DNA from: an uncultured Ignatzschineria sp.
Lineage (GTDB): Bacteria > Pseudomonadota > Gammaproteobacteria > Cardiobacteriales > Wohlfahrtiimonadaceae
NCBI GenBank assembly: GCA_945639195.1
Contig: CALZEE010000005.1
Location: 111,103 to 175,102, forward strand
Length of the DNA stretch: 64,000 nucleotides
Direction of reading: 5' to 3'
Positions 1-8,486 of the stretch are shown piece after piece. A program made the translations under genes and the position numbers. The notes below the pieces were generated by a model that was given only the letters and a program-made list of their open reading frames with translations, ran no database searches and was not told where the DNA came from. The stretch's first letter is position 1, and every line of letters begins with the position of its first letter.

Positions 1-214
1 TTGCGATAAACACAGGATCAATCTGTAACGAGGTATTACCGAGCATTCTTAATAATTGCGTTTCTGTCACTTCTTTAAGCGGCATCAAATTTAAGATCGC
101 AATTTTCAGTGGTCTAATATCTTGCGCTATCGCACGATCTTCGTCCATGACGAAGATATTTTCATTCTTTAATACCTGAAATGCAGGCAATGTACTGGGA
201 ATTTTAACTGGCAT
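1..214 (-). CDS. metA: Homoserine O-acyltransferase, N-terminal fragment (cut by window edge)
   Basis: The reading frame starts at the ATG at 214 and runs off the left edge, giving 71 residues. It opens [12 protein letters not shown] and contains the hallmark stretches [24 protein letters not shown] and [10 protein letters not shown], which match the start of MetA enzymes. These transfer a succinyl or acetyl group to the hydroxyl of L-homoserine, the first committed step of methionine synthesis. The catalytic Cys/His/Glu lie beyond the window, so the acyl donor cannot be read. The neighbouring metY, an O-acetylhomoserine user, suggests an acetyl product; this is inference. Confidence 0.93.
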   Translation of the reverse strand, partial: MPVKIPSTLPAFQVLKNENIFVMDEDRAIAQDIRPLKIAILNLMPLKEVTETQLLRMLGNTSLQIDPVFIA

Positions 215-320
215 AAATAAATATCCTATAACCTTATATCACCTAGCTAGCAGAAACTTCTTCTCTTTCCACTAAACCATAGGTATCTGTCTCGTTGTAT
301 TGTTACTCTCGACCATCTCT

Positions 321-336
321 GCTGATTAAAATCAGC
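321..336. promoter_or_regulatory. Perfect inverted repeat in the metA leader or promoter
   Basis: GCTGATTAAAATCAGC is a 7+2+7 perfect dyad about 110 nt upstream of the metA start. It lies close to the transcription start predicted from a TATTAT-like -10 just upstream on the minus strand. It could be an operator or an RNA hairpin at the mRNA 5' end. No regulator is identified. Confidence 0.35.
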
Positions 337-726
337 GTGGCATATAATATTTCTGATGTTGAAAATAGGTTGCCGGCAATTGAACAAAGTATATAGAAGC
401 CGCGATGACCGAGATGCCCTATATAATAAGAGCCCAACCTATTAATAGATCACCACCTTATAAATGCACACTTTATGCATGTATAACAATACCTTATTGA
501 CATAAATCCTTATTCATAAGGGATTCTCTTTATCGCAGTCATCATATTCATTAATATCGAGACTTATCTATATCTATAATGCTCGATTCAATATTGAATA
601 ACTCATTAAGAGTAATCTATTAAAGCCATTGGCATTTATAACGACGAGAGCGGGACAAAGCAATCAACTATGATTACTTCAATTTTCTTCAGGTTCGTCA
701 TAATTACGCAAACCGATGAAAGAGAA

Positions 727-755
727 AAGAGCTGTTTAATGTCTAAACAGCTCTT
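727..755 (-). terminator. Intrinsic terminator of metY
   Basis: A perfect 12-bp stem (AAGAGCTGTTTA / TAAACAGCTCTT) with a 5-nt loop is followed on the minus strand by TTTTCTCTTT. It lies 40 nt past the metY stop, so metY and metA are probably separate transcripts. Confidence 0.85.
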
Positions 756-794
756 ATTATCCTATCTAATCAACATCAAATAATTGAGAGTGCT

Positions 795-2081
795 TTATTG
801 CTGGGATTTTTCGAGCGCTTGATCGATATCTTTAATCAAGTCATTCACATCCTCAAGCCCCACAGAAAGACGAATCAGCTCTGGCAATACACCTGCTTTC
901 TTCAAGCCCTCTTCATCAAGCTGTGAATGCGTTGTCCCTGCAGGGTGAATCACAAGGCTCTTCGCATCTGCAACGTTCGCAAGTAGCGAGAAGATTTCCA
1001 AACTATCAATAAACTTGATGCTTGCATCTTTACCGCCCTTCACACCAAAGGTGAAGATCGCACCAACCCCTTTCGGGAAGTACTTCTGCGCACGCTCATA
1101 GTATTCGCTTGATTCAAGCCCAGGATGCTTCACCCATGCCACTAACGGATGATTCTCTAAGTGCTTAGCGATTGTTAATGCAGATGCAGTCATACGCTCC
1201 ACACGAAGACTCAAGGTTTCAAGACCAAGAAGAATCAAGAACGCATTGAAAGGACTGATACATGCGCCCGTATCACGAAGTAACTCAACACGCGCCTTTA
1301 AGATATAGGCTAACTCGCCTAAATCCGCATATTGCAAACCATGATACGCAGGATCTGGCTTATTAAAACCAGGATAACGCGGGTTATCTTTATAGTTAAA
1401 GTTCCCATTATCGACAATACCGCCACCGATGGATGTCCCGTGACCGCCGATATATTTCGTCAACGAATGCACAACAACGTTAATGCCGTAGCTTTTTAAG
1501 TTAATGAGATAAGGCGTTCCGAAGGTATTATCCACAATCGTGACGATTTTATGTTTTTGAGCAATTTCCACAAGTTTTTCAATATGCGGAATATTGATAT
1601 CAGGATTTCCGATACTCTCGAAGAAGATCGCTTTTGTTTTCTCATTAATCGCCGCTTCTAAGCCTTCAAAATCTTCTGGCTCAATAAAGTGTACTTTGAT
1701 ACCAAATTGCGATTGTAGACGATTATTGAAAAGCGTATAAGTTCCGCCGTAAATCGTGCTTAGCGTGATGATCTCATCACCCGGTGTTGCCACGTTTAAT
1801 ACCGAATAGAGGATTGCCGCCATTCCCGAACTTGTTGCTAATGCTGCTACGCCACCTTCTAATGCCGCCACTCTTTTTTCAAGAACGTCGGTTGTAGGGT
1901 TCATAATACGCGTGTAGATATTCCCAGGCTTTGCAAGACTAAATAGGTCTGCTGCATGCTGAGAATCGTCGAAAACATAGCTTGAAGTTTGGTAAATTGG
2001 CACAGCTCTAGAACCAGTTTCATCAACTGTTTGGCCGGCATGAACTTGTAGAGTATCAAAACTCCAGTTTTGGGTAGTCAT
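795..2081 (-). CDS. metY: O-acetylhomoserine aminocarboxypropyltransferase (sulfhydrylase)
   Basis: A 428-residue PLP enzyme of the Cys/Met metabolism family. It makes homocysteine directly from O-acetylhomoserine and sulfide in the cytoplasm. Visible marks are the N-terminal DTLQVHAGQ, the PLP-phosphate loop SSGMAAI (about residues 84-90), the cofactor Asp in IVDNTF (about 184) and the Schiff-base Lys209 in SLTKYIGGHG. The length is that of the MetY/OAHS branch; MetB, MetC and MetZ are nearer 390. The ATG at 2081 has a good ribosome site, TAGGAG. It lies directly upstream of metA on the same strand, so acyl-homoserine synthesis and direct sulfhydrylation are paired. Confidence 0.93.
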   Translation of the reverse strand: MTTQNWSFDTLQVHAGQTVDETGSRAVPIYQTSSYVFDDSQHAADLFSLAKPGNIYTRIMNPTTDVLEKRVAALEGGVAALATSSGMAAILYSVLNVATPGDEIITLSTIYGGTYTLFNNRLQSQFGIKVHFIEPEDFEGLEAAINEKTKAIFFESIGNPDINIPHIEKLVEIAQKHKIVTIVDNTFGTPYLINLKSYGINVVVHSLTKYIGGHGTSIGGGIVDNGNFNYKDNPRYPGFNKPDPAYHGLQYADLGELAYILKARVELLRDTGACISPFNAFLILLGLETLSLRVERMTASALTIAKHLENHPLVAWVKHPGLESSEYYERAQKYFPKGVGAIFTFGVKGGKDASIKFIDSLEIFSLLANVADAKSLVIHPAGTTHSQLDEEGLKKAGVLPELIRLSVGLEDVNDLIKDIDQALEKSQQ

Positions 2082-2532
2082 TAAAGAACTCCTAAATTTT
2101 ATTGGTTTCCCACACAGAACGCATGGAAGAATTGGAAATCACGCTAAGCCCAAAAAATTAGAAACATAAACTTAGTCGCTTAAGGAATAGCTATATCGCA
2201 CCCACAACGAGAAAGCAACAGCCACCGCAAATTATCCCGATTTCCGGCAATCTCAATGCCGGCATTATCTCGCGCTATCCTCGTGTTTTCACGTTATAAA
2301 ACGGCATTTTTCTCTGCTCTTGAGTGAAGTGAGATATTTCCATAATTAAGAGAAAGATTTTCTCTCGTAAAAAGCGGTTTCTGGAGATTATTATAAAGTG
2401 ACTGCTTCATCCATTTTCGATGAAAATTCAATAATCAATGACTCAAAAAGAAGAATAATTCGTCTAAACCACTTGATTTATCAATGATCTATTGCCATCT
2501 TATAAAAAACCTCAACATAAAAAGGAGGCCCT
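2082..2532. other. Divergent intergenic region between metY and ybiI (451 nt)
   Basis: Holds the leaders of the divergent metY and ybiI genes. A TGCCGGCA palindrome lies at 2257-2264 inside ATGCCGGCAT, with a half-motif TTCCGGCAA 15 nt before it. No RNA gene or riboswitch is recognised. The ybiI ribosome site AAAGGAGG is at 2521-2528. Confidence 0.5.
2190..2218 (-). promoter_or_regulatory. Candidate sigma-70 promoter for metY
   Basis: On the minus strand TTGCTT is followed after 17 nt by TATAGC, about 110 nt before the metY start. The elements are degenerate, so this is only a plausible placement. Confidence 0.35.
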
Positions 2533-2799
2533 ATGGCAAGTGGTTGGGCAAAAGATGGCGCAGAGCAAGAGCAGATCGACGCAACGGTTGATGATGCGAT
2601 TGCAAGAATTAAAAGCCAAATCAAACAAGGAGAAAGTGCAACGCACTGCGAAGAGTGCGATGCCGCTATTCCCGAAGCAAGAAGAGTCGCCGTTCCCGGC
2701 GTTTCACTCTGCATCGACTGCCAAGAAGCCTTCGACAAAGAACAAACTGCATTTAGTGGTTACAACCGCCGAGGTAGTAAAGATAGCCAATTACGTTAA
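2533..2799 (+). CDS. ybiI: YbiI-type DksA/TraR zinc-finger protein
   Basis: 88 residues, the same length as E. coli YbiI and nearly collinear with it: MASGWA at the start, an ATVDDAIARIK helix, the four-Cys zinc site HCEECDAAIPEARR...CIDCQ (about residues 38-63), and the end GYNRRGSKDSQLR. The family is a short relative of DksA that keeps only the zinc-binding globular end and lacks the long coiled coil. Its function is not settled; interaction with RNA polymerase is a guess from DksA. A strong AAGGAGG site supports the start. It stands alone, convergent with guaD. Confidence 0.92.
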   Translation: MASGWAKDGAEQEQIDATVDDAIARIKSQIKQGESATHCEECDAAIPEARRVAVPGVSLCIDCQEAFDKEQTAFSGYNRRGSKDSQLR

Positions 2800-2989
2800 G
2801 CTTTTGCGCTTGAATTCGCATCAAACTCACTTGCAAGATGCCGGATAGAACGATTCCACTGCTTCTCGTAGTTCATTTCCGGCATTCAAATGCCTTGCAG
2901 CTACGATAAAGGTTCGTCCTACTCGCTGGCGTGCGATCTCCTTAAAAAGGTAAGCATTCGCCCCAGCTTTGAGACAGATTTAAATCGCC

Positions 2990-4327
2990 CTACGAGCTAT
3001 ACACATCTTTGCCGGCAATATAGGTTGCGGCAATGGCACGATCATCTCCGAGTGTCATTTGGATAAAGAGGGTTTCTTCTAAACTATCGGCATAACGCAT
3101 ACGATATTCGATAATCGGTGTTGATTCTAAGCTAAGTACCACAAGATCCGCTTCCATGCCGACTTCGATTGATCCGATCTTGTCTTCAAGCGAGAGCGAT
3201 TCTGCGGTTCCGCGAGTTGCTAAGTAGAATGTATGGAGCGCTGAATAAGGCACGCCATTGAGCTGCGCGGCTTTATACGCTTCATTCATCGTTTGTAAAA
3301 TCGAGAAACTTGTTCCTGCGCCAAGATCTGTTCCTAATCCTACTTTAATTGGTCTTGTAACCGCTTTCGCGTGATGTACATTAAACGCGCCAGAGCCTAA
3401 GAAGAAGTTTGATGTTGGGCAATGTGCTACCGACGCCCCGCGCTCGCTTAACACATGAAACTCCCGATCAGTTAAATGCACACCATGACCATAAATTGCA
3501 CGATCACGAAGCAAACCATATTGATCATAAACATCTGTGTAATCCACCGCTTCTGGGAAAAGCGCTTTCACCCATTCGATCTCTTGTAGATTCTCTGAAA
3601 CGTGTGATTGAATCAATGTATCTTGATACTCTTTCGCTAATGCCCCGATCATTTCAAGTTGCTCGTGCGTTGAAGTCGGTGCAAATCTTGGCGTAATCAC
3701 ATATTCTGCACGTCCTCTTTTGTGCCATTTTTCGATCAATGCTTTCGATTCATCATAGGCTTTTTGCGGTGTATCTAAAAGTGCTTCTGGTGCATGGCGA
3801 TCCATACAGACTTTTCCCGCCATAATACGCATATTATATTTTTCAGCTTCTTCAAAAATTGCATCCACTGATTCAGGGAAAACGGTACAAAATACCGTTG
3901 ATGCCGTTACGCCATTACGGCGCTGTTCACGAAGAAAGATCTCTGCTACTTCATCTGCATGAGAGCGCTCTTTAAAGTTTTGCTCCGCAATAAAGGTATA
4001 GTTATTCAGCCAATCGATCAGTTGCTCACCATAAGAGGCGATGATTTCGGTTTGCGGATAATGCACATGGCTATCAATAAATCCCGGCATTATCAAATGT
4101 TTGTTGTTATAACGCTTGACCGTAATCCCTTGTAAGGTAGGTAGTAGCTCATCCGCACTACCTACGTTAATGATTTTGCCATCTTGCATCACAATAATGG
4201 CATCCGTCTCATAATGCAGACATTCTGCCATCGGATGGAAAAAGGGATCTTTTTTAAAACTCAACATCGCCCCACGAATCGCAGTAATCGGCATAGTTGA
4301 ACTCTTTGATGGCGTAATAACTCTCAT
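2990..4327 (-). CDS. guaD: Guanine deaminase
   Basis: An amidohydrolase-superfamily enzyme that converts guanine to xanthine plus ammonia in purine salvage and catabolism. Visible features are the metal ligands HVHYPQTE after GFIDS, the family stretch LIDWLNNYTF, HVSENLQEIEWV with a ligand His, GHGVHLTD with the next His, and LGTDLGAGTS with the catalytic Asp. About 445 residues, normal for GuaD. The ATG at 4327 has GAGAG eight bases upstream. A later ATG at 4294 (protein start MPITAIRG) aligns better with the N-terminus of E. coli GuaD and may be the true start. No xanthine dehydrogenase or permease lies nearby. Confidence 0.92.
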   Translation of the reverse strand: MRVITPSKSSTMPITAIRGAMLSFKKDPFFHPMAECLHYETDAIIVMQDGKIINVGSADELLPTLQGITVKRYNNKHLIMPGFIDSHVHYPQTEIIASYGEQLIDWLNNYTFIAEQNFKERSHADEVAEIFLREQRRNGVTASTVFCTVFPESVDAIFEEAEKYNMRIMAGKVCMDRHAPEALLDTPQKAYDESKALIEKWHKRGRAEYVITPRFAPTSTHEQLEMIGALAKEYQDTLIQSHVSENLQEIEWVKALFPEAVDYTDVYDQYGLLRDRAIYGHGVHLTDREFHVLSERGASVAHCPTSNFFLGSGAFNVHHAKAVTRPIKVGLGTDLGAGTSFSILQTMNEAYKAAQLNGVPYSALHTFYLATRGTAESLSLEDKIGSIEVGMEADLVVLSLESTPIIEYRMRYADSLEETLFIQMTLGDDRAIAATYIAGKDVYSS

Positions 4328-4621
4328 GATGACTCTCAATCTTATAAAAATAGGGAATATGGTATAGCGATAGCGTGTTTTATAGCAGGCGTTGTGTTAC
4401 TGAATCTTACGCTTATTCAAAATTATCAATATCCTAATCCCGAATAGCTTGCTAAATACACTTTGTAAAAGTATCTTTAGGTAAAGATACTTTTCGTAAA
4501 GATACCATAATCTCGCTGATCTGTAAAAATATTGAATATTCTGTTAAAACTCAGTAGAGTCGCTAGTGCTAGATTGATCATTGCCCTTCTCACACTTACG
4601 CTAAAAGACTGATTTCTATTT

Positions 4622-5200
4622 ATGCCAAAATCCAATACTGACGCAACAGCGATCGAAAAAACCACGACGATTCACGCTCCCAAAGTTCAGCTCCCTACAA
4701 CACCTGATCTAATTGCCGGCATTGTAGATCAATGGAAAGAGACTGCTGTCGAACCTCTGCCCTCGTTAATGGGAACGGAAATTATTGGTCGGATTGTGCG
4801 GATGAATTCTTTAGTGAGCCGTAAGATTGATGAGAATCTGGCAACGTTTCAACTCAATGTGGGGGAGTTCGATCTGCTTGCGGTACTACTGCGAGAGCCG
4901 ACACATGCGCTAACGCCGAGCGAGATTCAATCATTAATCCTCATCTCTTCTGGTGGGCTTTCTAACCGCATGACGCGCTTGGAATCTCGCGGTCTTATCG
5001 AGCGCTTACCGGATCCGCGGGATCGTCGAGGTGTGATTGTCTCTCTAACGCCGAGTGGAAAGTCTCTCATTGAAACTGTAGCACCAACGCATTTAGCGAT
5101 TGAGAATGCGTCAATCGAGATGCTCTCATTTGATGAGCAGTTGCTCCTCAAAAATCTGCTCAAAAAAATACTCCTCAGCGCCGAAGCATCAGAGGAGTAG
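4622..5200 (+). CDS. MarR-family transcriptional regulator
   Basis: 192 residues. The C-terminal 140 carry a winged helix: LNVGEFDLLAVLLREP, the recognition-helix region SSGGLSNRMTRLESRGLIER, then the wing LPDPRDRRGVIVSLTPSG. MarR proteins are dimeric repressors that often respond to phenolic or oxidising ligands. The first roughly 45 residues are polar and not part of the fold, so a later start is possible; the ribosome site ahead of 4622 is weak. It is divergent from guaD with about 290 nt between them, so control of guaD or of itself is possible. The ligand is unknown. Confidence 0.85.
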   Translation: MPKSNTDATAIEKTTTIHAPKVQLPTTPDLIAGIVDQWKETAVEPLPSLMGTEIIGRIVRMNSLVSRKIDENLATFQLNVGEFDLLAVLLREPTHALTPSEIQSLILISSGGLSNRMTRLESRGLIERLPDPRDRRGVIVSLTPSGKSLIETVAPTHLAIENASIEMLSFDEQLLLKNLLKKILLSAEASEE

Positions 5201-5222
5201 TTAATCTAAAAAGGGATCTGCC

Positions 5223-5370
5223 CTTTGTGCCGTCAGGCAATCTTATTTGGAGTTCAGCCATTGTATCGGCACTTTTGAGTTTTTCTAATCTCAACAGCAC
5301 CCTGTTTCGTTCAGAGCAACCGCATCGCCGGAGCAATGATCCCGAAGTACATCGTCTGCATGCCGGCAAG
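5223..5370. repeat. Composite intergenic repeat, copy A (46-nt plus 42-nt modules)
   Basis: Module 1 (5227-5272) starts GTGCCG and ends CGGCAC, so its ends can pair. After exactly 54 nt comes module 2 (5327-5368), GCCGGAGCAATGAT to TGCCGGCA. Copies B and C have identical internal spacing. The reverse strand is open through the repeat, but no ribosome site is seen and the differences between copies do not look like coding constraint. Confidence 0.85.
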
Positions 5371-5442
5371 TTGAGCGTTCGCTCATTTTTGAATGAATCA
5401 AAATAGTTCTAGGGAATCTCTGTCTAAACATTTAGACAACGT

Positions 5443-5592
5443 GCCTTTGTGCCGTCACGCAATCTTATTTGAAGCTCAGCCATTGTATCGGCACTTTTGA
5501 GTCTTTCTAACCTCAGCAACATTCTATTTCGTTCAAGGCAACCACATCGCCGGAGCAATGATCCCGAAGCATAACGACTGCATGCCGGCAAG
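5443..5592. repeat. Composite intergenic repeat, copy B
   Basis: Module 1 is at 5449-5494 and module 2 at 5549-5590, again 54 nt apart. It begins 222 nt after copy A. Between them lies a short hairpin, GTCTAAACATTTAGAC, at about 5422-5437. Confidence 0.85.
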
Positions 5593-5642
5593 TCGGGCAT
5601 TTTCACTCGTTACCAACATGCTGTTTCGTTTAAGGCAAGCCT

Positions 5643-5792
5643 ACCTTTTGTGCCGTCATGCAATCTTATTTGAAGCTCAGCCATTGTATCGGCACTTTTG
5701 AGTTTTTCTAACCTCAACAGCATTCTGTTTCGTTTAAGGTAACCGCATCGCCGGAGCAATGATCCCGAAGCAAAGCGTCTACGTGCCGGCAA
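5643..5792. repeat. Composite intergenic repeat, copy C
   Basis: Module 1 is at 5650-5695 and module 2 at 5750-5791, 54 nt apart, starting 201 nt after copy B. The segment before it duplicates part of the unit interior (CTGTTTCGTTTAAGGCAA near 5621), which suggests unequal recombination between units. Confidence 0.85.
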
Positions 5793-5844
5793 ATGGAGCG
5801 TTCTCTCATGTTTAATTGGGAAATGGTTAACCTAACATTTAAGA

Positions 5845-6336
5845 TTAATACATTAAGTGGATAATCTTGTGCGGATTCTCTGCTAAGAGATCGCCTGGCT
5901 CTGGCGCCGTTTCGTCGAACATCGACATTCCTAACGCTTCAAAGAACTGTAGAGCACCCGCATTTTCCTCGAAAATATCGGCATATTCTGCGCCAAACTT
6001 CGTGCGGGCGAAGGCCATTAATTTACGGCCAATTCCGCGGCGCCATAATGCCGGCTCGACAGCGATGCGCTCTACCGCATCTTCTTCAATCGCGATCACG
6101 CCCATTAAATTGCCGGAAGCATCATAAGCGCCATAGCATTCACTCACCGTTTCGAGAAATGCCAACGTCTCCGCTTCGCTTGATGGATAGAGATTTTTGC
6201 CGGCATTTTGATTCGCCTTCTCTAAACTCTGCTGAACAAGCGCTGCCGCAACACTTTTCTCTGCTTCAAGAATGGGTTTGATAGAAAAAGAAAACGCTTC
6301 AGAAGAAGCGTTTTGGGTTGAATCTGTATTAGACAT
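5845..6336 (-). CDS. GNAT-family N-acetyltransferase
   Basis: 163 residues with the GNAT acetyl-CoA fold in the second half: ECYGAYDASGNLMGVIAIEE (beta strands), VERIAVEPALWRRGIGRKLMAFA (motif A with the pyrophosphate loop RRGIGRKL) and NAGALQFFEALGM (motif B). This supports acetyl transfer from acetyl-CoA to an amine. The acceptor cannot be told: small molecule, peptide N-terminus and lysine are all possible. The N-terminal 50 residues are less conserved. It sits between the repeat array and a membrane-protein gene on the same strand. Confidence 0.82.
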   Translation of the reverse strand: MSNTDSTQNASSEAFSFSIKPILEAEKSVAAALVQQSLEKANQNAGKNLYPSSEAETLAFLETVSECYGAYDASGNLMGVIAIEEDAVERIAVEPALWRRGIGRKLMAFARTKFGAEYADIFEENAGALQFFEALGMSMFDETAPEPGDLLAENPHKIIHLMY

Positions 6337-6357
6337 TCATTAAACCTTTTTAATTGG

Positions 6358-6390
6358 ATTGCCCGTTTCTGCATAATGCAGTCGGGCAAT
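6358..6390. promoter_or_regulatory. Long hairpin just upstream of the GNAT gene
   Basis: ATTGCCCG and CGGGCAAT flank an inner dyad, CTGCATAATGCAG. There is no U-run on either side, so this is not a standard terminator. It lies 22 nt before the GNAT start, where it could act as a leader structure or an operator. Confidence 0.4.
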
Positions 6391-6489
6391 GGGTCGTTAG
6401 AAATTGATTTATTAGCCGGTGATTATAAGCGAGAAATAAAAAATATAAACCTCTCTATTTCATCGCCTATCTGCCAAGCACTTCAATCA

Positions 6490-7029
6490 CTAATTTGGCA
6501 TTTCAATGCGCCCCGGCTTATGCGTTTCATCATACTTTTTCGCCACTTTTGAGAATTTCCCAGTGATGAGAGCACAGATATATGCATAAACCCCGCCCAA
6601 CAATCCACCAATCGGCGCGACAACTAATACTCTATGTGAGAAAGCGTCAAAGCCAAGCATGTTCGCGATTGGCTCATTAATCATTAAGATAAAACCAATA
6701 AGGATCAATAAATAGAAGAATGTGAGGATAAATCCGCGCTTTGCAGCAATCGACCGGAAGGTTCTATCAAGTGGCATCTTCGCAAAAGCACTCATCCAAA
6801 AGCCGAGTAATAGCCCAAGCGGCAAGATTGCAGACAATGTAATAATCGCAAACGGAACAATGCGGCTTAGTTGCAACGCATCTTGAATACGATCTGCCAC
6901 CATAATATTGAGCACTGAATAGCCAATGACAAAACTCATAAAGGCTAAAAGTCCAAAGACATAGAAAAAGGTCAGAATAATTCTGCCACGTTGATTGTCC
7001 TGATAAATTTGATCACTCTGTGTTGTCAT
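6490..7029 (-). CDS. Small inner-membrane protein, four predicted helices, function unknown
   Basis: 179 residues with four hydrophobic spans at about 20-45, 62-84, 101-122 and 133-157. A basic segment, KMPLDRTFRSIAAKRG, separates the two pairs of helices, and the charged tail ends KKYDETHKPGRIEMPN. The two halves are weakly alike: each has a charged start followed by ILTFFY, which suggests an internal duplication. I do not recognise the family. The ATG at 7029 has AAAGGAC upstream. It is divergent from sbcD. Confidence 0.7.
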   Translation of the reverse strand: MTTQSDQIYQDNQRGRIILTFFYVFGLLAFMSFVIGYSVLNIMVADRIQDALQLSRIVPFAIITLSAILPLGLLLGFWMSAFAKMPLDRTFRSIAAKRGFILTFFYLLILIGFILMINEPIANMLGFDAFSHRVLVVAPIGGLLGGVYAYICALITGKFSKVAKKYDETHKPGRIEMPN

Positions 7030-7155
7030 AATAATGTCCTTTCCTGTAATGATATTGCTAAATCCCTTAAGTCATACTTTAAAGCGGAATATATGCGAAT
7101 AAAGACTGATATTTCTCTACCGTACACAATATTTAATAACCTTTATTTTAACATA

Positions 7156-7184
7156 TTGACGAATTTATAAGCAGTTTATCTAAT
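7156..7184 (+). promoter_or_regulatory. Candidate promoter for sbcDC
   Basis: TTGACG is followed after 17 nt by TCTAAT, about 140 nt upstream of sbcD. The -35 is good and the -10 moderate. Confidence 0.4.
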
Positions 7185-7320
7185 ACCAATATCTGCACAT
7201 AACACTTTCATAATGAACGATTATGTCTATATCCCTCAATTTCCCTAAAAGATCGTGCCTGTCTTGCTATGATTCGGTAACATAGATCCTTGGTGTTTAC
7301 GGGATAAAAGGACAATTGAG

Positions 7321-8475
7321 ATGAAGATTTTACATACCGCCGATTGGCACTTAGGAAAACTGATTCACGGCATCTATATGACCGAAGATCAGGCCTTTCT
7401 CCTAGATCAGCTCTTGGCATATATTGCAGAAGAGAAGCCTGATGTCATCATTATTGCCGGCGATATTTATGACCGTGCGATTCCGCCTGTTGAGGCCATT
7501 GCGCTTCTGGATCAGTTTTTGATTCGCGTCGTACTCGAGCTCGAAATCCCGATCATTGCCATTAGCGGTAATCACGATAGTCCTCAGCGCCTCACTTTTG
7601 GAAATACATTCCTGCGCCATCAAGCGTGCCATATGGTCACGGCATTTGATAAAAGCTTCACGCCGATCATTCTCAATGATGCCTTTGGTGAAGTGCATTT
7701 TTATCCTATTCCCTATCTAGAACCCTCCGCAATTCGTACGCTCTTTGAAGACCCCAGCATTACCAGCCACGATAATGCCTTTCGCGTCATCATGAGCCAT
7801 CTCACGCCAAAACTCGATCCTTCGGTGCGTAATGTCCTTATTCTGCATGCCTTTGTAATTCATAGCTCCGCACCTGAAAAACTCACCTCAGATTCCGAAA
7901 GACCTTTAGCCATTGGTGGTTCTGAATATATCTCTGCCGATTACTTCGATGATTTTGATTATGTGGCACTCGGACATCTGCATCAAACGCATAAAATTAA
8001 AGATGAGCGTATTCACTATTCTGGCTCGCTCTTAAAATATTCGCTCTCTGAAGCACATCATCAAAAGGCGGTACTCGCAGTAACGCTCAATGAGAAAAAC
8101 GCCCTTAACGTTGAGAAAATCACCTTTACGCCCAAGCGTGATCTGCGCGAAGTTAAAGGCACCTTAAAAGAGATTCTGCTACTGCCCAAGAGTGATGATT
8201 ACTGCTTTGTCACGCTCTTAGATGAAACACCGGTGCTACAACCCATGGAGCAGATTCGTACCATTTTTCCCAATGCGATGCATGTCCGCCGTGATCTACA
8301 AAAATCGCGCACGCAACGAGAAGACCGAGCAATGCTGAAAGCCACTGCCGAGAAATCAACGAATGATCTTTCGCTCTTTCAAGGCTTTTATGCGTCGCTG
8401 ATTGAGCGCGAAGCCGATCCTGAAACACTCAAGATCTTCACCGATGCTCTCGCAACCCTTGATAACGAACAGTAG
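7321..8475 (+). CDS. sbcD: Exonuclease SbcD, nuclease subunit of SbcCD
   Basis: 384 residues of the Mre11/SbcD family. The metallophosphoesterase motifs run in order: DWHLGK (about residue 8), GDIYDR (about 48), SGNHDS (about 84), MSHLTP (about 158) and LGHLHQTH (about 219), which bind two manganese ions. SbcD is the Mn-dependent nuclease that, with SbcC, opens hairpins and cleaves blocked DNA ends and long palindromes. The start follows AAAGGACAATTGAG. The sbcC start lies 11 nt after the stop, so the two form an operon. Confidence 0.96.
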   Translation: MKILHTADWHLGKLIHGIYMTEDQAFLLDQLLAYIAEEKPDVIIIAGDIYDRAIPPVEAIALLDQFLIRVVLELEIPIIAISGNHDSPQRLTFGNTFLRHQACHMVTAFDKSFTPIILNDAFGEVHFYPIPYLEPSAIRTLFEDPSITSHDNAFRVIMSHLTPKLDPSVRNVLILHAFVIHSSAPEKLTSDSERPLAIGGSEYISADYFDDFDYVALGHLHQTHKIKDERIHYSGSLLKYSLSEAHHQKAVLAVTLNEKNALNVEKITFTPKRDLREVKGTLKEILLLPKSDDYCFVTLLDETPVLQPMEQIRTIFPNAMHVRRDLQKSRTQREDRAMLKATAEKSTNDLSLFQGFYASLIEREADPETLKIFTDALATLDNEQ

Positions 8476-8486
8476 GAGAAACCACT

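Larger units (their letters stand above)
215..794. other. Intergenic region between metY and metA (580 nt)
   Basis: No gene is visible. It holds the metY terminator (727-755), one TGCCGGCA palindrome (371-378) and a 16-bp inverted repeat (321-336). Read on the minus strand, a -10-like TATTAT precedes the inverted repeat, so metA probably has its own promoter and a leader of about 120 nt. I do not recognise a known SAM riboswitch class or a MetJ box here. Confidence 0.5.

Noticed and set aside
2082..2480. Possible SAM riboswitch ahead of metY
   Set aside because: I could not find the conserved cores of SAM-I or SAM-II on the minus strand, and only an ordinary promoter-like pair is visible.
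5175..5792. Three similar reverse-strand open frames of about 60 codons over the repeat array
   Set aside because: They follow the repeat units, use TTG or ATG starts without ribosome sites, and their differences are mostly amino-acid changing. The openness is a by-product of the repeat sequence.
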